Below, one piece after another: positions 26,767-34,968 of a stretch of DNA of 64,000 nt; within the stretch, counting starts at the first letter, position 1, and every line of letters starts with the position of its first letter. Below the pieces are notes generated by a model. That model worked only from the letters and a program-made list of their open reading frames with translations, was not told the DNA's origin and did no database searches. A program made the translations under genes and the position numbers. Origin of the DNA: Neobacillus bataviensis (lineage in GTDB: Bacteria > Bacillota > Bacilli > Bacillales_B > DSM-18226). Location: the NCBI RefSeq assembly GCF_019969725.1, contig NZ_JAHXYW010000005.1, positions 186,001 to 250,000 on the forward strand, given 5' to 3'.

Positions 26767-26797
26767 AAAAAAACCGCCTGCCATCACGGCAAACGGG
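26767..26797 (-). terminator. Terminator at the end of the uronate/amino-sugar operon
   Basis: On the minus strand CCGTTTGCC pairs with GGCAGGCGG (two G-U pairs) around GTGAT and runs into seven T. It follows kduD and marks the end of the island's catabolic operon. Confidence 0.7.
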
Positions 26798-26830
26798 TAA
26801 TTTTTTTAAAATATTCTTGCGTCTGCAATT

Positions 26831-27610
26831 TTATCTGACCAACCAGCCGCCGTCGACTGCTAAAATGTGGCCATTCATATAGTCAGATGCCTTACTTGAA
26901 AGAAATACCACAGTCCCCATTAAATCAAAAGGTGTTCCCCAGCGCCCGGCTGGAATACGTGAAAGAATTTCTTGATTACGACTTTCATCTGCGCGAATAG
27001 GTGCTGTATTCGCCGTTGCAATATATCCAGGGGCAATGGCGTTGATTTGGATATTGTGCTCGCCCAATTCATTGGCAAATGCTTTTGTAATACCTGCCAC
27101 GCCATGTTTACTGGCTGTGTATGGTGGTACAAATTTACCGCCTTGGAACGCCAACATGGAAGCAATATTAATAATCTTCCCACTTTTTTGCTCAGCCATG
27201 ACTTTCGCTGCCGCCTGGCTTAAAAAATACTGAGCATTTAAATTGAGATCGATTACCGCATTCCAATCTTCTTCTTTGTATTCAAGCAGCGGCGCTCGGC
27301 GAATCGTCCCAGCATTATTGACGAGAATATCAATTTTTCCGTACACATCTAAACAAGTCTTAACGATTTCATTAATCGTTTCTTTTTTTGTTATATCTCC
27401 TTGCAAGAATGATACCCTGCGCCCCTCTTTTTCTATAAGTTCCCTTGTTTCATCAAAATTGCTATCATGGGCAACAATGAATAAATCAGCACCAGCCTTC
27501 GCAAGTGCTACGGAATATCCTTGTCCTAAGCCAGTATTTCCTCCTGTTACAATAGCCACTTTTCCGTCTAAACGAAAGAAATCCATTGAAAATTCATGTA
27601 AATTTGTCAT
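26831..27610 (-). CDS. kduD: 2-dehydro-3-deoxy-D-gluconate 5-dehydrogenase KduD
   Basis: A 259-residue short-chain dehydrogenase that reduces 2,5-diketo-3-deoxygluconate to 2-keto-3-deoxygluconate. The cofactor motif is TGGNTGLGQG at 22-31, NNAG is near 96-99, and the catalytic Tyr/Lys are in PYTASKHG. The N-terminal MDFFRLDGKVAIVTGG block is typical of KduD. The ATG at 27,610 is used, behind GGGAG. It is last in an operon with kduI, kdgK, kdgA and amino-sugar genes, and fits the pathway for the unsaturated uronate released by the GH88 enzyme. Confidence 0.92.
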   Translation of the reverse strand: MTNLHEFSMDFFRLDGKVAIVTGGNTGLGQGYSVALAKAGADLFIVAHDSNFDETRELIEKEGRRVSFLQGDITKKETINEIVKTCLDVYGKIDILVNNAGTIRRAPLLEYKEEDWNAVIDLNLNAQYFLSQAAAKVMAEQKSGKIINIASMLAFQGGKFVPPYTASKHGVAGITKAFANELGEHNIQINAIAPGYIATANTAPIRADESRNQEILSRIPAGRWGTPFDLMGTVVFLSSKASDYMNGHILAVDGGWLVR

Positions 27611-27638
27611 ATCTGACTCTCCCACCTTCTATTATTTT

Positions 27639-28469
27639 TTATCGTAAATCTTCCATTTTCACGGCATCCATGTCATCATACGAGATATTCTCACCACACA
27701 TGCCCCAAATAAAAGTGTAATTACTTGTTCCAACACCTGAATGGATTGACCAGCTTGGAGAAATGGCGGCTTGTTCATTTTTAATGACTAAATGCCTTGT
27801 TTCATTTGGCTGTCCCATGAAATGAAATACGCGGGTTTCCGGTTCCATATCGAAGTATAAATAGACTTCCATACGGCGTTCATGTGTGTGGCATGGCATC
27901 GTGTTCCATGCACTTCCCGCCTCCAGCATCGTCAAGCCTAATTGGAGCTGGCAGCTCTGACATACATTCGGGTGAATGTATTGGTAAATGGCACGTTGAT
28001 TTAGTGTACTTGGATTCCCTAAGCGAAGCGGTTCAATTTTGTTAATATCGATTTTTACGGTTGGAAATGTTTGATGGGCCGGTACAGAATTTAGATAGAA
28101 CTTCGCTGGAGCTGCTGCGTCCTTTGAATAGAACAAGATTTCTTTTGTTCCTTTGCTAACATATAAACCATCACCGCGTTTCATATCGTATTCGTTACCG
28201 TCAAGCACAATCAAACCGTCCCCGCCGATATTAATGACACCCATTTCACGGCGTTCCAAAAAGTAATTGACACCCAATTCTTTGCTTAGTGAAATCGTTA
28301 ATTCTTCGCTCGTCGGCATCGCACCGCCAAAAATCATGCGATCAACATGTGTGTATGTTAAGTTGACTTTTCCCTCGGTAAAGATATTCTCTACTAAAAA
28401 TTGACTCCGCAATTGTTCTGTTGTGTATGTTTTTATATCCTCAGGATGATGGGCGTAACGTGTCTCCAT
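27639..28469 (-). CDS. kduI: 5-dehydro-4-deoxy-D-glucuronate isomerase KduI
   Basis: A 276-residue cupin isomerase. Zinc ligands are in MPCHTHERRMEVYLYF near 193-208 (His, His, Glu) plus a later His in SWSIHSGVGTSNYTF. It converts 4-deoxy-L-threo-5-hexosulose uronate, formed spontaneously from the unsaturated uronate, to the KduD substrate. Full family length. It lies 28 bp upstream of kduD. Confidence 0.94.
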   Translation of the reverse strand: METRYAHHPEDIKTYTTEQLRSQFLVENIFTEGKVNLTYTHVDRMIFGGAMPTSEELTISLSKELGVNYFLERREMGVINIGGDGLIVLDGNEYDMKRGDGLYVSKGTKEILFYSKDAAAPAKFYLNSVPAHQTFPTVKIDINKIEPLRLGNPSTLNQRAIYQYIHPNVCQSCQLQLGLTMLEAGSAWNTMPCHTHERRMEVYLYFDMEPETRVFHFMGQPNETRHLVIKNEQAAISPSWSIHSGVGTSNYTFIWGMCGENISYDDMDAVKMEDLR

Positions 28470-28498
28470 TAATTAATCCCCTTTTTATCATTTTGTGG

Positions 28499-29512
28499 TT
28501 ACCGTGAAATCTTTCCAGAACTGTTTTCAGCAAATTGAAATACTTCTTCTTGTGTAAAAGTATTGCAATCACCAGATACCGTATGCTTTAATGCAGAGGC
28601 GGCAGAAGCAAATGAAACAGCGGTTTGCGGTGATAACGATCCCAACAAACTAAAAAGGATTCCTGCCGCATACGCATCTCCGCCGCCAACGCGGTCTACA
28701 ATTGGATTTATTACATGTTTTTTCGATACATAGAGCCTCTCATCTACGAATAAGGTTCCTTGCAAAACATTATGAGATGCTGAAATAACGTCCCGGAAGG
28801 TAGAACTCATATAGCGGATGTTTGGATAAAGCTCTCTTATTTTTTTATAATAGAAAACTAGTTTCTCTTCTCTTGTTAAAGAATCGCTGGCTTGTTCTAT
28901 CCCCAATAAGTAGATGGCATCCAGTTCACCGCAGAAGCAGATATCCACATACGGCAGCAAGTTTTGAAACACTTCCGCTGCTTCCTGATGGCTCCAAAGT
29001 GATGCCCGGTAGTTGCAATCAAAGCTTGTCATGACTCCATGTTCTTTTGCTTTCTGTAAAGCAATAAGCGCTGCTTCTTGCAGCCCCGCGGACAAGGCCG
29101 GGGTAATTCCAGATAGATGAAACAGGGCAGCATCCTTAAAGATTTCATCAAAATCCAATTCTTCTACTACCAGTTTAGAAAAACTCGAATACTTTCTGTC
29201 ATACGTCACTTTTGCACTTCGTTCCCCGACGCCCGTTTCTAAATAATAGGTGCCCAATCTCTCTCCGCCTGTCATTAGATAGTCGGTATGAACACCATGT
29301 GACAGAAGATGACGTTCCACCCCAAGTCCTAATGGATTATTTGGGATTTTGCTGACAAAATACACATCATAACCGAAATGTGAAAGGGAAATTCCGACAT
29401 TTGCTTCCCCTCCCCCATAGTGCATCAGCAACTGTTTGGCATTTGAAAGACGTTCTCCAGTTTGAGTGGAGAGACGAAGCATAATCTCTCCAAACGTGAC
29501 AACCTTTTTCAC
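28499..29512 (-). CDS. kdgK: 2-keto-3-deoxygluconate kinase (PfkB family)
   Basis: A 337-residue PfkB sugar kinase. The N-terminal GGGEANVGISLSHFG segment near 33-47 and the C-terminal RVGGGDAYAAGILF segment near 254-267, with its catalytic Asp, are intact. Context makes it KdgK, giving 2-keto-3-deoxy-6-phosphogluconate. The start is GTG and overlaps the kdgA stop as GTGA, so the two are translationally coupled. As no tagatose-6-phosphate kinase is present in the island, a second substrate cannot be excluded. Confidence 0.88.
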   Translation of the reverse strand: MKKVVTFGEIMLRLSTQTGERLSNAKQLLMHYGGGEANVGISLSHFGYDVYFVSKIPNNPLGLGVERHLLSHGVHTDYLMTGGERLGTYYLETGVGERSAKVTYDRKYSSFSKLVVEELDFDEIFKDAALFHLSGITPALSAGLQEAALIALQKAKEHGVMTSFDCNYRASLWSHQEAAEVFQNLLPYVDICFCGELDAIYLLGIEQASDSLTREEKLVFYYKKIRELYPNIRYMSSTFRDVISASHNVLQGTLFVDERLYVSKKHVINPIVDRVGGGDAYAAGILFSLLGSLSPQTAVSFASAASALKHTVSGDCNTFTQEEVFQFAENSSGKISR

Positions 29513-30162
29513 GATTTGTTCACCCTTGCTTTCTGTACTTTTTCTACATATTTACGAGCAAGTGATGTGATTTTTGAATAGTCTCCTGTTTTTGCTGGAG
29601 CTAGTAAATTCCCGCCTACTCCTACTGCGACACAGCCATTTCGAATCCATTTTTCAACATTTTCTAAATCTACTCCGCCTGTTGGCATGATGTTTACCTG
29701 TGGGAGCGGTGCTTTAACCGCCTTTACAAACTCAGATCCGTAAGTGCTTCCCGGGAATAATTTCACAATATCGACTCCCGATTCCAACGCATGCTTCATT
29801 TCGGTAATGGTCATGCAGCCTGGCATATATGGAATTTGATACAAGTTACATAGTTTAGCAGTTTCTTGATCAAAAGCTGGACTGACAATAAATTGCGCTC
29901 CTGCCATTATGGCTATCCGTGCTGTAACTGCGTCCAGTACAGTTCCTGCACCAATCAAGACGCATTCTCGGTCAAAGTAGTAGTCTGTCAACTGTTTAAT
30001 CACGTCTTCGGCGCCTTGAATGGTAAAAGTAATTTCAATACTTAAAATCCCACCCTCAATACAGGCATCGGAGATATGACACGCTTCTTCCGCAGAATCA
30101 GCCCGAACGACAGCCACCACTCCACAATTGGCTATTTTGGTTAAGGTATTTAATTTTTTCAT
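29509..30162 (-). CDS. kdgA: KDPG/KHG aldolase
   Basis: A 217-residue class I aldolase that splits 2-keto-3-deoxy-6-phosphogluconate into pyruvate and glyceraldehyde-3-phosphate. The Schiff-base Lys is Lys134 (DIVKLFPGS) and the catalytic Glu is Glu43 (SIEITF). The ATG at 30,162 follows GGAGG by 5 nt; an in-frame start 14 codons upstream has no ribosome binding site. It overlaps kdgK by 4 nt. Confidence 0.92.
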   Translation of the reverse strand: MKKLNTLTKIANCGVVAVVRADSAEEACHISDACIEGGILSIEITFTIQGAEDVIKQLTDYYFDRECVLIGAGTVLDAVTARIAIMAGAQFIVSPAFDQETAKLCNLYQIPYMPGCMTITEMKHALESGVDIVKLFPGSTYGSEFVKAVKAPLPQVNIMPTGGVDLENVEKWIRNGCVAVGVGGNLLAPAKTGDYSKITSLARKYVEKVQKARVNKS

Positions 30163-30219
30163 GCGAACCTCCAATAATGGGTTTTGTAAAGGCTCATCCG
30201 TCAAAGCGGAAAAAATTCT

Positions 30220-31245
30220 TCAAGCATACTGCAAAGTGTTTCCTGGAACATCATGTGTATTTTTAATCTTGTCGAACCATGAGCTGGCTGACTCTTTCAA
30301 CACTGCATTTAGTTCCTCAATATTCTTTTTGCCGTTTTCACGCAGCCATGCACGTCCTGCCTGTTCACCGTTTGAAGCAAATGGTTCAACGCCGTTTTTC
30401 CAGGTTGCACGGCCGCATAAGACGCCATTAAAGGTAGAACCGGATTTTTTGGCAAACTTCAATGTTTCCTGGAAAACTTCCGCACTTACTCCGGCACTTA
30501 AAAAGATAAATGGAAGCGCAGTCGCTTCACTTTGTTCTTTAAAATACGCAGCAGCTTCTTCGTCACTATAAACTGTTTCCCCTTTCGCAAAACCTTCCAC
30601 AAAGTTCATATCCACTGGAACTTCTACTTTCAATACATCGACATTGTACTGAGGCTTGGAAAATTCCTTCATTGCCTCAATCACTTTATGCGGCTTCACT
30701 TTTGCATACTCTTTACTTTTTGCATTATTATATTTGGCATCATACGTGACAATTTCCAAGAAAAATGGAATGTCCTCAGCTGCACACTCGGAACCAATCC
30801 GTTCCATAAAAACATGTTTATACTCGTTAATTTTTTCGTCCTCATCCACATCATAATAGAGTAAGAATTTAACAGCATCTGCACCTGCATCTTTCAACCT
30901 TTTAACGGACCACTCCGGTAATAAATCAGGCAACCGGCCCACAGCCGTTGCATCATAGCCGGTCTTTTCATAGGCTACCAATAGCCCTGCATCTTTGCTG
31001 CGGACTTTTGCAGCGGGCAGTCCATACTCAGGATCTAACAGGATGGAAGTAGAATAAGGAGTCAATTCTTCCGAAACCAAATTTTTAAAGCGGATGATGC
31101 TATTATCTTCGACACTTTCCGTACCCGCTGCCATAATCATTTTTTTCAATGAGCCGCGCTGGTCAATCGCCAAAGCTCCGATTACACCATTTACATCAGA
31201 TAGACGTTTTAAAGCGGCCAATTTGTTACTTGTCATTTCTAACAT
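30220..31245 (-). CDS. lacD: Tagatose 1,6-bisphosphate aldolase
   Basis: A 341-residue class I aldolase of the LacD type. The [13 protein letters not shown] segment near 23-35 and the Schiff-base Lys in [10 protein letters not shown] near 205 are visible. It splits tagatose 1,6-bisphosphate into dihydroxyacetone phosphate and glyceraldehyde-3-phosphate. Together with AgaS and the NagA-type deacetylase, this indicates that the amino sugar handled is N-acetylgalactosamine rather than only N-acetylglucosamine. An AGGGGG site precedes the ATG. Confidence 0.9.
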   Translation of the reverse strand: MLEMTSNKLAALKRLSDVNGVIGALAIDQRGSLKKMIMAAGTESVEDNSIIRFKNLVSEELTPYSTSILLDPEYGLPAAKVRSKDAGLLVAYEKTGYDATAVGRLPDLLPEWSVKRLKDAGADAVKFLLYYDVDEDEKINEYKHVFMERIGSECAAEDIPFFLEIVTYDAKYNNAKSKEYAKVKPHKVIEAMKEFSKPQYNVDVLKVEVPVDMNFVEGFAKGETVYSDEEAAAYFKEQSEATALPFIFLSAGVSAEVFQETLKFAKKSGSTFNGVLCGRATWKNGVEPFASNGEQAGRAWLRENGKKNIEELNAVLKESASSWFDKIKNTHDVPGNTLQYA

Positions 31246-31314
31246 CGAAATTCCCCCTATAAATCTATTTTTTCGACCTGTATCAAATCAAAATAATAAT
31301 TGAGCTAGGACAGG

Positions 31315-31425
31315 TTAATATAACCCGTTCCCAACTTCTAGTGAATTTAACATACCGGGGGCCATGGCTGTTTTTAGTGCTGTCATAATGGACTGATTTC
31401 GATTCACTGCCACGGCTAAAATCAT
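31315..31425 (-). CDS. Short open frame between nagA and lacD, possible regulator remnant
   Basis: A 36-residue frame with a GAGGGAG site 4 nt before its ATG, starting 13 bp after the nagA stop. Its sequence (MILAVAVNRNQSIMTALKTA and on) recalls the C-terminal part of SorC/DeoR-type sugar-binding regulators, where a conserved hydrophobic strand is followed by an Ala-Leu-rich helix. It is far too short to be a complete member. It may be the tail of a deleted regulator gene or a real microprotein. The rest of this 193-bp gap shows nothing else. Confidence 0.35.
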   Translation of the reverse strand: MILAVAVNRNQSIMTALKTAMAPGMLNSLEVGNGLY

Positions 31426-31438
31426 CGCACTCCCTCTT

Positions 31439-32605
31439 TCAACAAAACAAATTGTTTAAGCTTTGATAGCGGCATACACCATCAAGGTAAGTAGCCGTTA
31501 ATTCCAATGCTGGAGTCAGCACAATAAAGTCAGCCTCATAGCCTGCCTTAATCTTCCCGCATAGGCCGTCCAATTGAATACTTTTAGCAGGTGCCATACT
31601 CGCCATATAGATCGCTTCTTCAGGTGTGGAAATCCCCCATTCGACGACATTTTTAACAGCCGCATTTAATTGCAGAACACTGCCTGCTAAACTTCCACTT
31701 TCCAAATGGGCTGCCCCATTTTTTACCTCCGCAGTAAATTCTCCCAGCTGATAGGTTCCTTCCGGCATCCCTCCAGCCATCATACAATCCGTCACCAGGA
31801 CGGTATTGTTTCTGCCGCGGACATTCATTAAAATGTTGGCGGCAGCGGGATGAACATGGTGCCCATCACAAATGAGTTCGGCAAACACATCTTTTAAATT
31901 CATAGCCGCACCGGCCATTCCCGGCTCACGATGGTGCAGCGGGCTCATGCCGTTGTACGTATGAACAAAAATGGAAGCTCCTTTTTCAACGGCTTGTTTG
32001 GCTTCTTGGTAAGTGGCGTTACTATGGGCCAATGCCACCGCAATTTTTTCTTTTACGGCAAATTCAATAAATTCCGCTGCTCCTGTTCTTTCAGGTGCCA
32101 GCGCAATCTTTTTAATCATCTGATTGGAGCGTTTCTGCCAAGTTTTCAACGCATCAATGGACGGATCACGAAAATAATTTTTGTTTTGCGCGCCTTTATG
32201 TTTTTCTGTAAAAAAGGGCCCTTCCAAAAAGATGCCTCTTATTTTGGCGCCCTCCACTTTTGAATAATTAACACCAATCATCTCAACAACGTCATTCAAT
32301 GAATCTATCGAGGAAGTTAACGTTGTTGGCAGAAAGGATGTCACCCCGCAAGACAAGAGCCCCTTGGAAATTTCATTCAATCCATCAAAATCATTGTCCA
32401 TTACATCGTGGTTCTTGAAGCCGTGAATGTGCGTATCCACTAATCCTGGAGCGATCCACAGTCCGCCATAATCAATAACTTCTGCGGACTCGTTGGGCAA
32501 TTCTTCAAAAAAAGCACCGAATTTTCCCTCTTTGATTTCCAAAAAACCGGGACCGGCTGCCCTTTCCTCAAGAAAAAATTTTTCTGCATAAATAAACTTT
32601 TCCAT
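31439..32605 (-). CDS. nagA: N-acetylhexosamine-6-phosphate deacetylase (NagA/AgaA)
   Basis: A 388-residue amidohydrolase that removes acetate from N-acetylglucosamine- or N-acetylgalactosamine-6-phosphate. Metal and substrate residues are visible in GLVDTHIHGF near 54-63, ALAHSNATY near 191, HTYNGMSPLHHREPG near 215, and the catalytic Asp in VLVTDCMMAGG near 272. Its place between agaS and lacD suggests the galactosamine-specific role (AgaA), but sequence alone does not separate this from NagA. Confidence 0.9.
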   Translation of the reverse strand: MEKFIYAEKFFLEERAAGPGFLEIKEGKFGAFFEELPNESAEVIDYGGLWIAPGLVDTHIHGFKNHDVMDNDFDGLNEISKGLLSCGVTSFLPTTLTSSIDSLNDVVEMIGVNYSKVEGAKIRGIFLEGPFFTEKHKGAQNKNYFRDPSIDALKTWQKRSNQMIKKIALAPERTGAAEFIEFAVKEKIAVALAHSNATYQEAKQAVEKGASIFVHTYNGMSPLHHREPGMAGAAMNLKDVFAELICDGHHVHPAAANILMNVRGRNNTVLVTDCMMAGGMPEGTYQLGEFTAEVKNGAAHLESGSLAGSVLQLNAAVKNVVEWGISTPEEAIYMASMAPAKSIQLDGLCGKIKAGYEADFIVLTPALELTATYLDGVCRYQSLNNLFC

Positions 32606-32680
32606 TTCTCTTACACCTCTGATCAGAAGCAGTTACAGAAAGGGAGAAAATCCCTATCCAATTATAAAAATTCAAAATTA

Positions 32681-33847
32681 TTACTTGTATTCGTGAATGG
32701 TTACCCCTTTTACAACACGGTTGACTGTTCCAGATGGAGAAGGAGTGTCCGGTGTATTGCCCACTTTAATGGAAGCTAGCAGCGAGACCGTTTGACCGAT
32801 TATGACATACGGAAGGGCCAAGTACGCGTCGGGAATATCTTGGGCTTCAGGTCTAAAAGAAAATGTTTCACCATCATAATTGGTTTCTCCGTCCACTGCG
32901 ATGGCGCAAATGCAGCAGGCTGTGTTATCTTGCTTCAATTCTTGTAATATATCTAAATCGTAAAAACGTGTATAAGGATGGTTTGAAACAAAAACAAAGA
33001 CTAATGTTTTTTCATTCACAAACGATTTAGGTCCGTGTCTGAATCCCAGCGATGAATCAAAGGAGGTAGCAATTTTACCAGCAGTTAACTCCAATACTTT
33101 TAACTGAGCTTCTCTTGTTAGGCCCTCCAGGCTGCCTGAGCCAAGATAAACGATGCGCTCAAAATCAGTCTCGATTATTTTTTTGATGATATCTTCCCGA
33201 TTAATGACACTTTCACCCATATGGCGGATTGTTTTAACAATGGCTAATTTCTCACCAACTGATAAAGGATCAAAGACGAGTAAGGCTGTTAACGCCATGC
33301 AAGTAAAACTTCCTGTCATAGCGAATCCTTGATCATTGGATTTTTCAGGCATCAACAGCAATAAATTGTTTTCGTCGTTCTTTGCCCGGTTGGCTAACCT
33401 CCCATCTTGTGCGCAAGTAATCGTCAACTGATACAAATTGCTTACGATTTGTTCAGCCAACTGGACGGCCGCAATACTTTCTGGACTGTTGCCGCTCCTG
33501 GCGAACGAAACTAGTAATGTTGGAACATCTGCTTTTAAAAATTGATATGGATTTGATACTAATGCGGTTGTTGGAATACTTAGCAATTCCCACTGTTCTT
33601 CATCCACTTTTTCTTTTAGATAGGGAGTGACTGTATCTCCTACATAGGCAGATGTTCCGGCACCTGTAAAAATGACCCGGACTCTGCTGTGTTTACTAGA
33701 TAATTTTTGTAGAAATTCTTTAATCTCGATGCTTTTCTTTGTTAACAAGGCAAATGTCTCTTCCCATAAATCTGGCTGCTGTTTTATTTCCGCAGTCGTA
33801 ATCGATGCACCTAATGGCAATAACTTCTCTTGGGTTAATGTAAACAT
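32681..33847 (-). CDS. agaS: AgaS: D-galactosamine-6-phosphate deaminase/isomerase (SIS domains)
   Basis: A 388-residue protein with two SIS sugar-isomerase domains. The first has VIFTGAGTSAYVGDT near 58-72 and SFARSGNSPES near 113-123; the second has IVYLGSGSLEGLTRE near 226-240 and GFRHGPKSFV near 265-274. AgaS proteins convert galactosamine-6-phosphate to tagatose-6-phosphate and ammonia. This is the strongest hint that the polysaccharide used contains GalNAc, as chondroitin does. Confidence 0.88.
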   Translation of the reverse strand: MFTLTQEKLLPLGASITTAEIKQQPDLWEETFALLTKKSIEIKEFLQKLSSKHSRVRVIFTGAGTSAYVGDTVTPYLKEKVDEEQWELLSIPTTALVSNPYQFLKADVPTLLVSFARSGNSPESIAAVQLAEQIVSNLYQLTITCAQDGRLANRAKNDENNLLLLMPEKSNDQGFAMTGSFTCMALTALLVFDPLSVGEKLAIVKTIRHMGESVINREDIIKKIIETDFERIVYLGSGSLEGLTREAQLKVLELTAGKIATSFDSSLGFRHGPKSFVNEKTLVFVFVSNHPYTRFYDLDILQELKQDNTACCICAIAVDGETNYDGETFSFRPEAQDIPDAYLALPYVIIGQTVSLLASIKVGNTPDTPSPSGTVNRVVKGVTIHEYK

Positions 33848-33870
33848 ACCGACATCTCCTCTTGGTTTAT

Positions 33871-34776
33871 TTATATCTTTTCAAATACTCTTAAGCCTGC
33901 ACCAATCACTCCATTATCCTGTCTCAAGTTGCTGATACTCATCTGGCCTAATAGATGCTGCTGTTCAGGCAATTGATAGATTTTCAACTTTTCTTTTATG
34001 ATGTCGAGCAGAAAAGGATTGTTTATAATCACACTGCCGCCGAAAACAATTTTATGAGGATCCAATAAGCAGGAAATGGAATAAATGCCTTGAGCCAAAT
34101 TATCTGTTACCCCTTCGATAATCGGCAGATATTCGGGTGCTCCTGTTGTATATCCGGTAAAGACATCTTTCGTTGAAAGATGTTGAACCTGCAATTGCGT
34201 TTTGGCTAAAGTTTGGATAGCTGGTCCGGCTGCGACTTTTTCCAACCGCTCATTTTTTTTTATGGCGGACTTTGACAGAACGGGGATCAAACCCAGCTCG
34301 CCGGCAAATCCAGCTCCTCTGATAAAGGTTCCATTATGAATGATCGAGCAGGAGATTCCTGTGCTGATGGTCATATAAACAAAGGTCTCCATCCATGTTC
34401 TCCTGGAAAAATTCCACTCGGCAAAGGCAGCCATATACACATCGTTATCGATCGTTACCTTTTCAATAAAAAACTTTTCCTGTAAACGCGATACGATTGG
34501 AAAGTGATCCCAACGCAAATTATTTTGAAAAATCGCGATGCCATTCTCCCTATCCACTTTACCCGGGACACCTGCGCCGATTCCTTCTATCTCTGCCCAC
34601 GAGAAAGATGACTTTTCAAGAACTTGTTCAACCGCCCCTATTACTTGTTGAAACATTTTTTCGCGGTCAGAAGGATCACTTTTTACTTCGGCACGATAAA
34701 GCAACTCTCCCGATTCTGTAATGATTCCCGCTGCAATCTTTGTACCCCCGATATCAATGCCGATTGCCTTTTTCAT
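33871..34776 (-). CDS. ROK family sugar kinase lacking the usual zinc motif
   Basis: A 301-residue ROK protein without a DNA-binding domain, so a kinase rather than a repressor. The phosphate-binding GIDIGGTKIAAG lies at 6-17 and the catalytic Asp is in TIDNDVYMAAFAEW near 108. Most ROK kinases have a His plus a CxCGxxGC zinc site; here the region reads AGELGLIPVLSKSAIKKNE, with no Cys and no His. It leads the operon with agaS, nagA and lacD and is a candidate N-acetylgalactosamine kinase, needed because uptake is not by a phosphotransferase system. Confidence 0.8.
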   Translation of the reverse strand: MKKAIGIDIGGTKIAAGIITESGELLYRAEVKSDPSDREKMFQQVIGAVEQVLEKSSFSWAEIEGIGAGVPGKVDRENGIAIFQNNLRWDHFPIVSRLQEKFFIEKVTIDNDVYMAAFAEWNFSRRTWMETFVYMTISTGISCSIIHNGTFIRGAGFAGELGLIPVLSKSAIKKNERLEKVAAGPAIQTLAKTQLQVQHLSTKDVFTGYTTGAPEYLPIIEGVTDNLAQGIYSISCLLDPHKIVFGGSVIINNPFLLDIIKEKLKIYQLPEQQHLLGQMSISNLRQDNGVIGAGLRVFEKI

Positions 34777-34848
34777 TTTTCTGCACCTCTAATTTAGACA
34801 CCTTATTAAAATATTGCCTTTTTACGTATCATAATTTTTATGAGGTTG

Positions 34849-34911
34849 TTTCTATAGGTACGATTTAGGGCTTTTTGTGAAAAATTTTTACTTTATGTAG
34901 TTCAATCTAAA
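34849..34911 (-). promoter_or_regulatory. Weak copy of the island's AraC-type operator/promoter, before the ROK operon
   Basis: The inner half-site TGTGAAAAATTTTTA (34,876-34,890) fits the island consensus well. The outer one, 21 bp further at 34,897, is poor. A TAGAAA hexamer on the minus strand (34,849-34,854) sits at the same 21-bp gap as in the other copies. Confidence 0.45.
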
Positions 34912-34918
34912 TGAATAA

Positions 34919-34954
34919 AAAACAGCCAAGACTATTAAAATAGCTTGGCTGTTA
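34919..34954 (-). terminator. Terminator after the PL8 lyase gene
   Basis: On the minus strand AACAGCCAAG pairs with CTTGGCTGTT around a 16-nt loop and ends in TTTTTT. Confidence 0.78.
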
Positions 34955-34968
34955 CTCAAAAAACGCTA

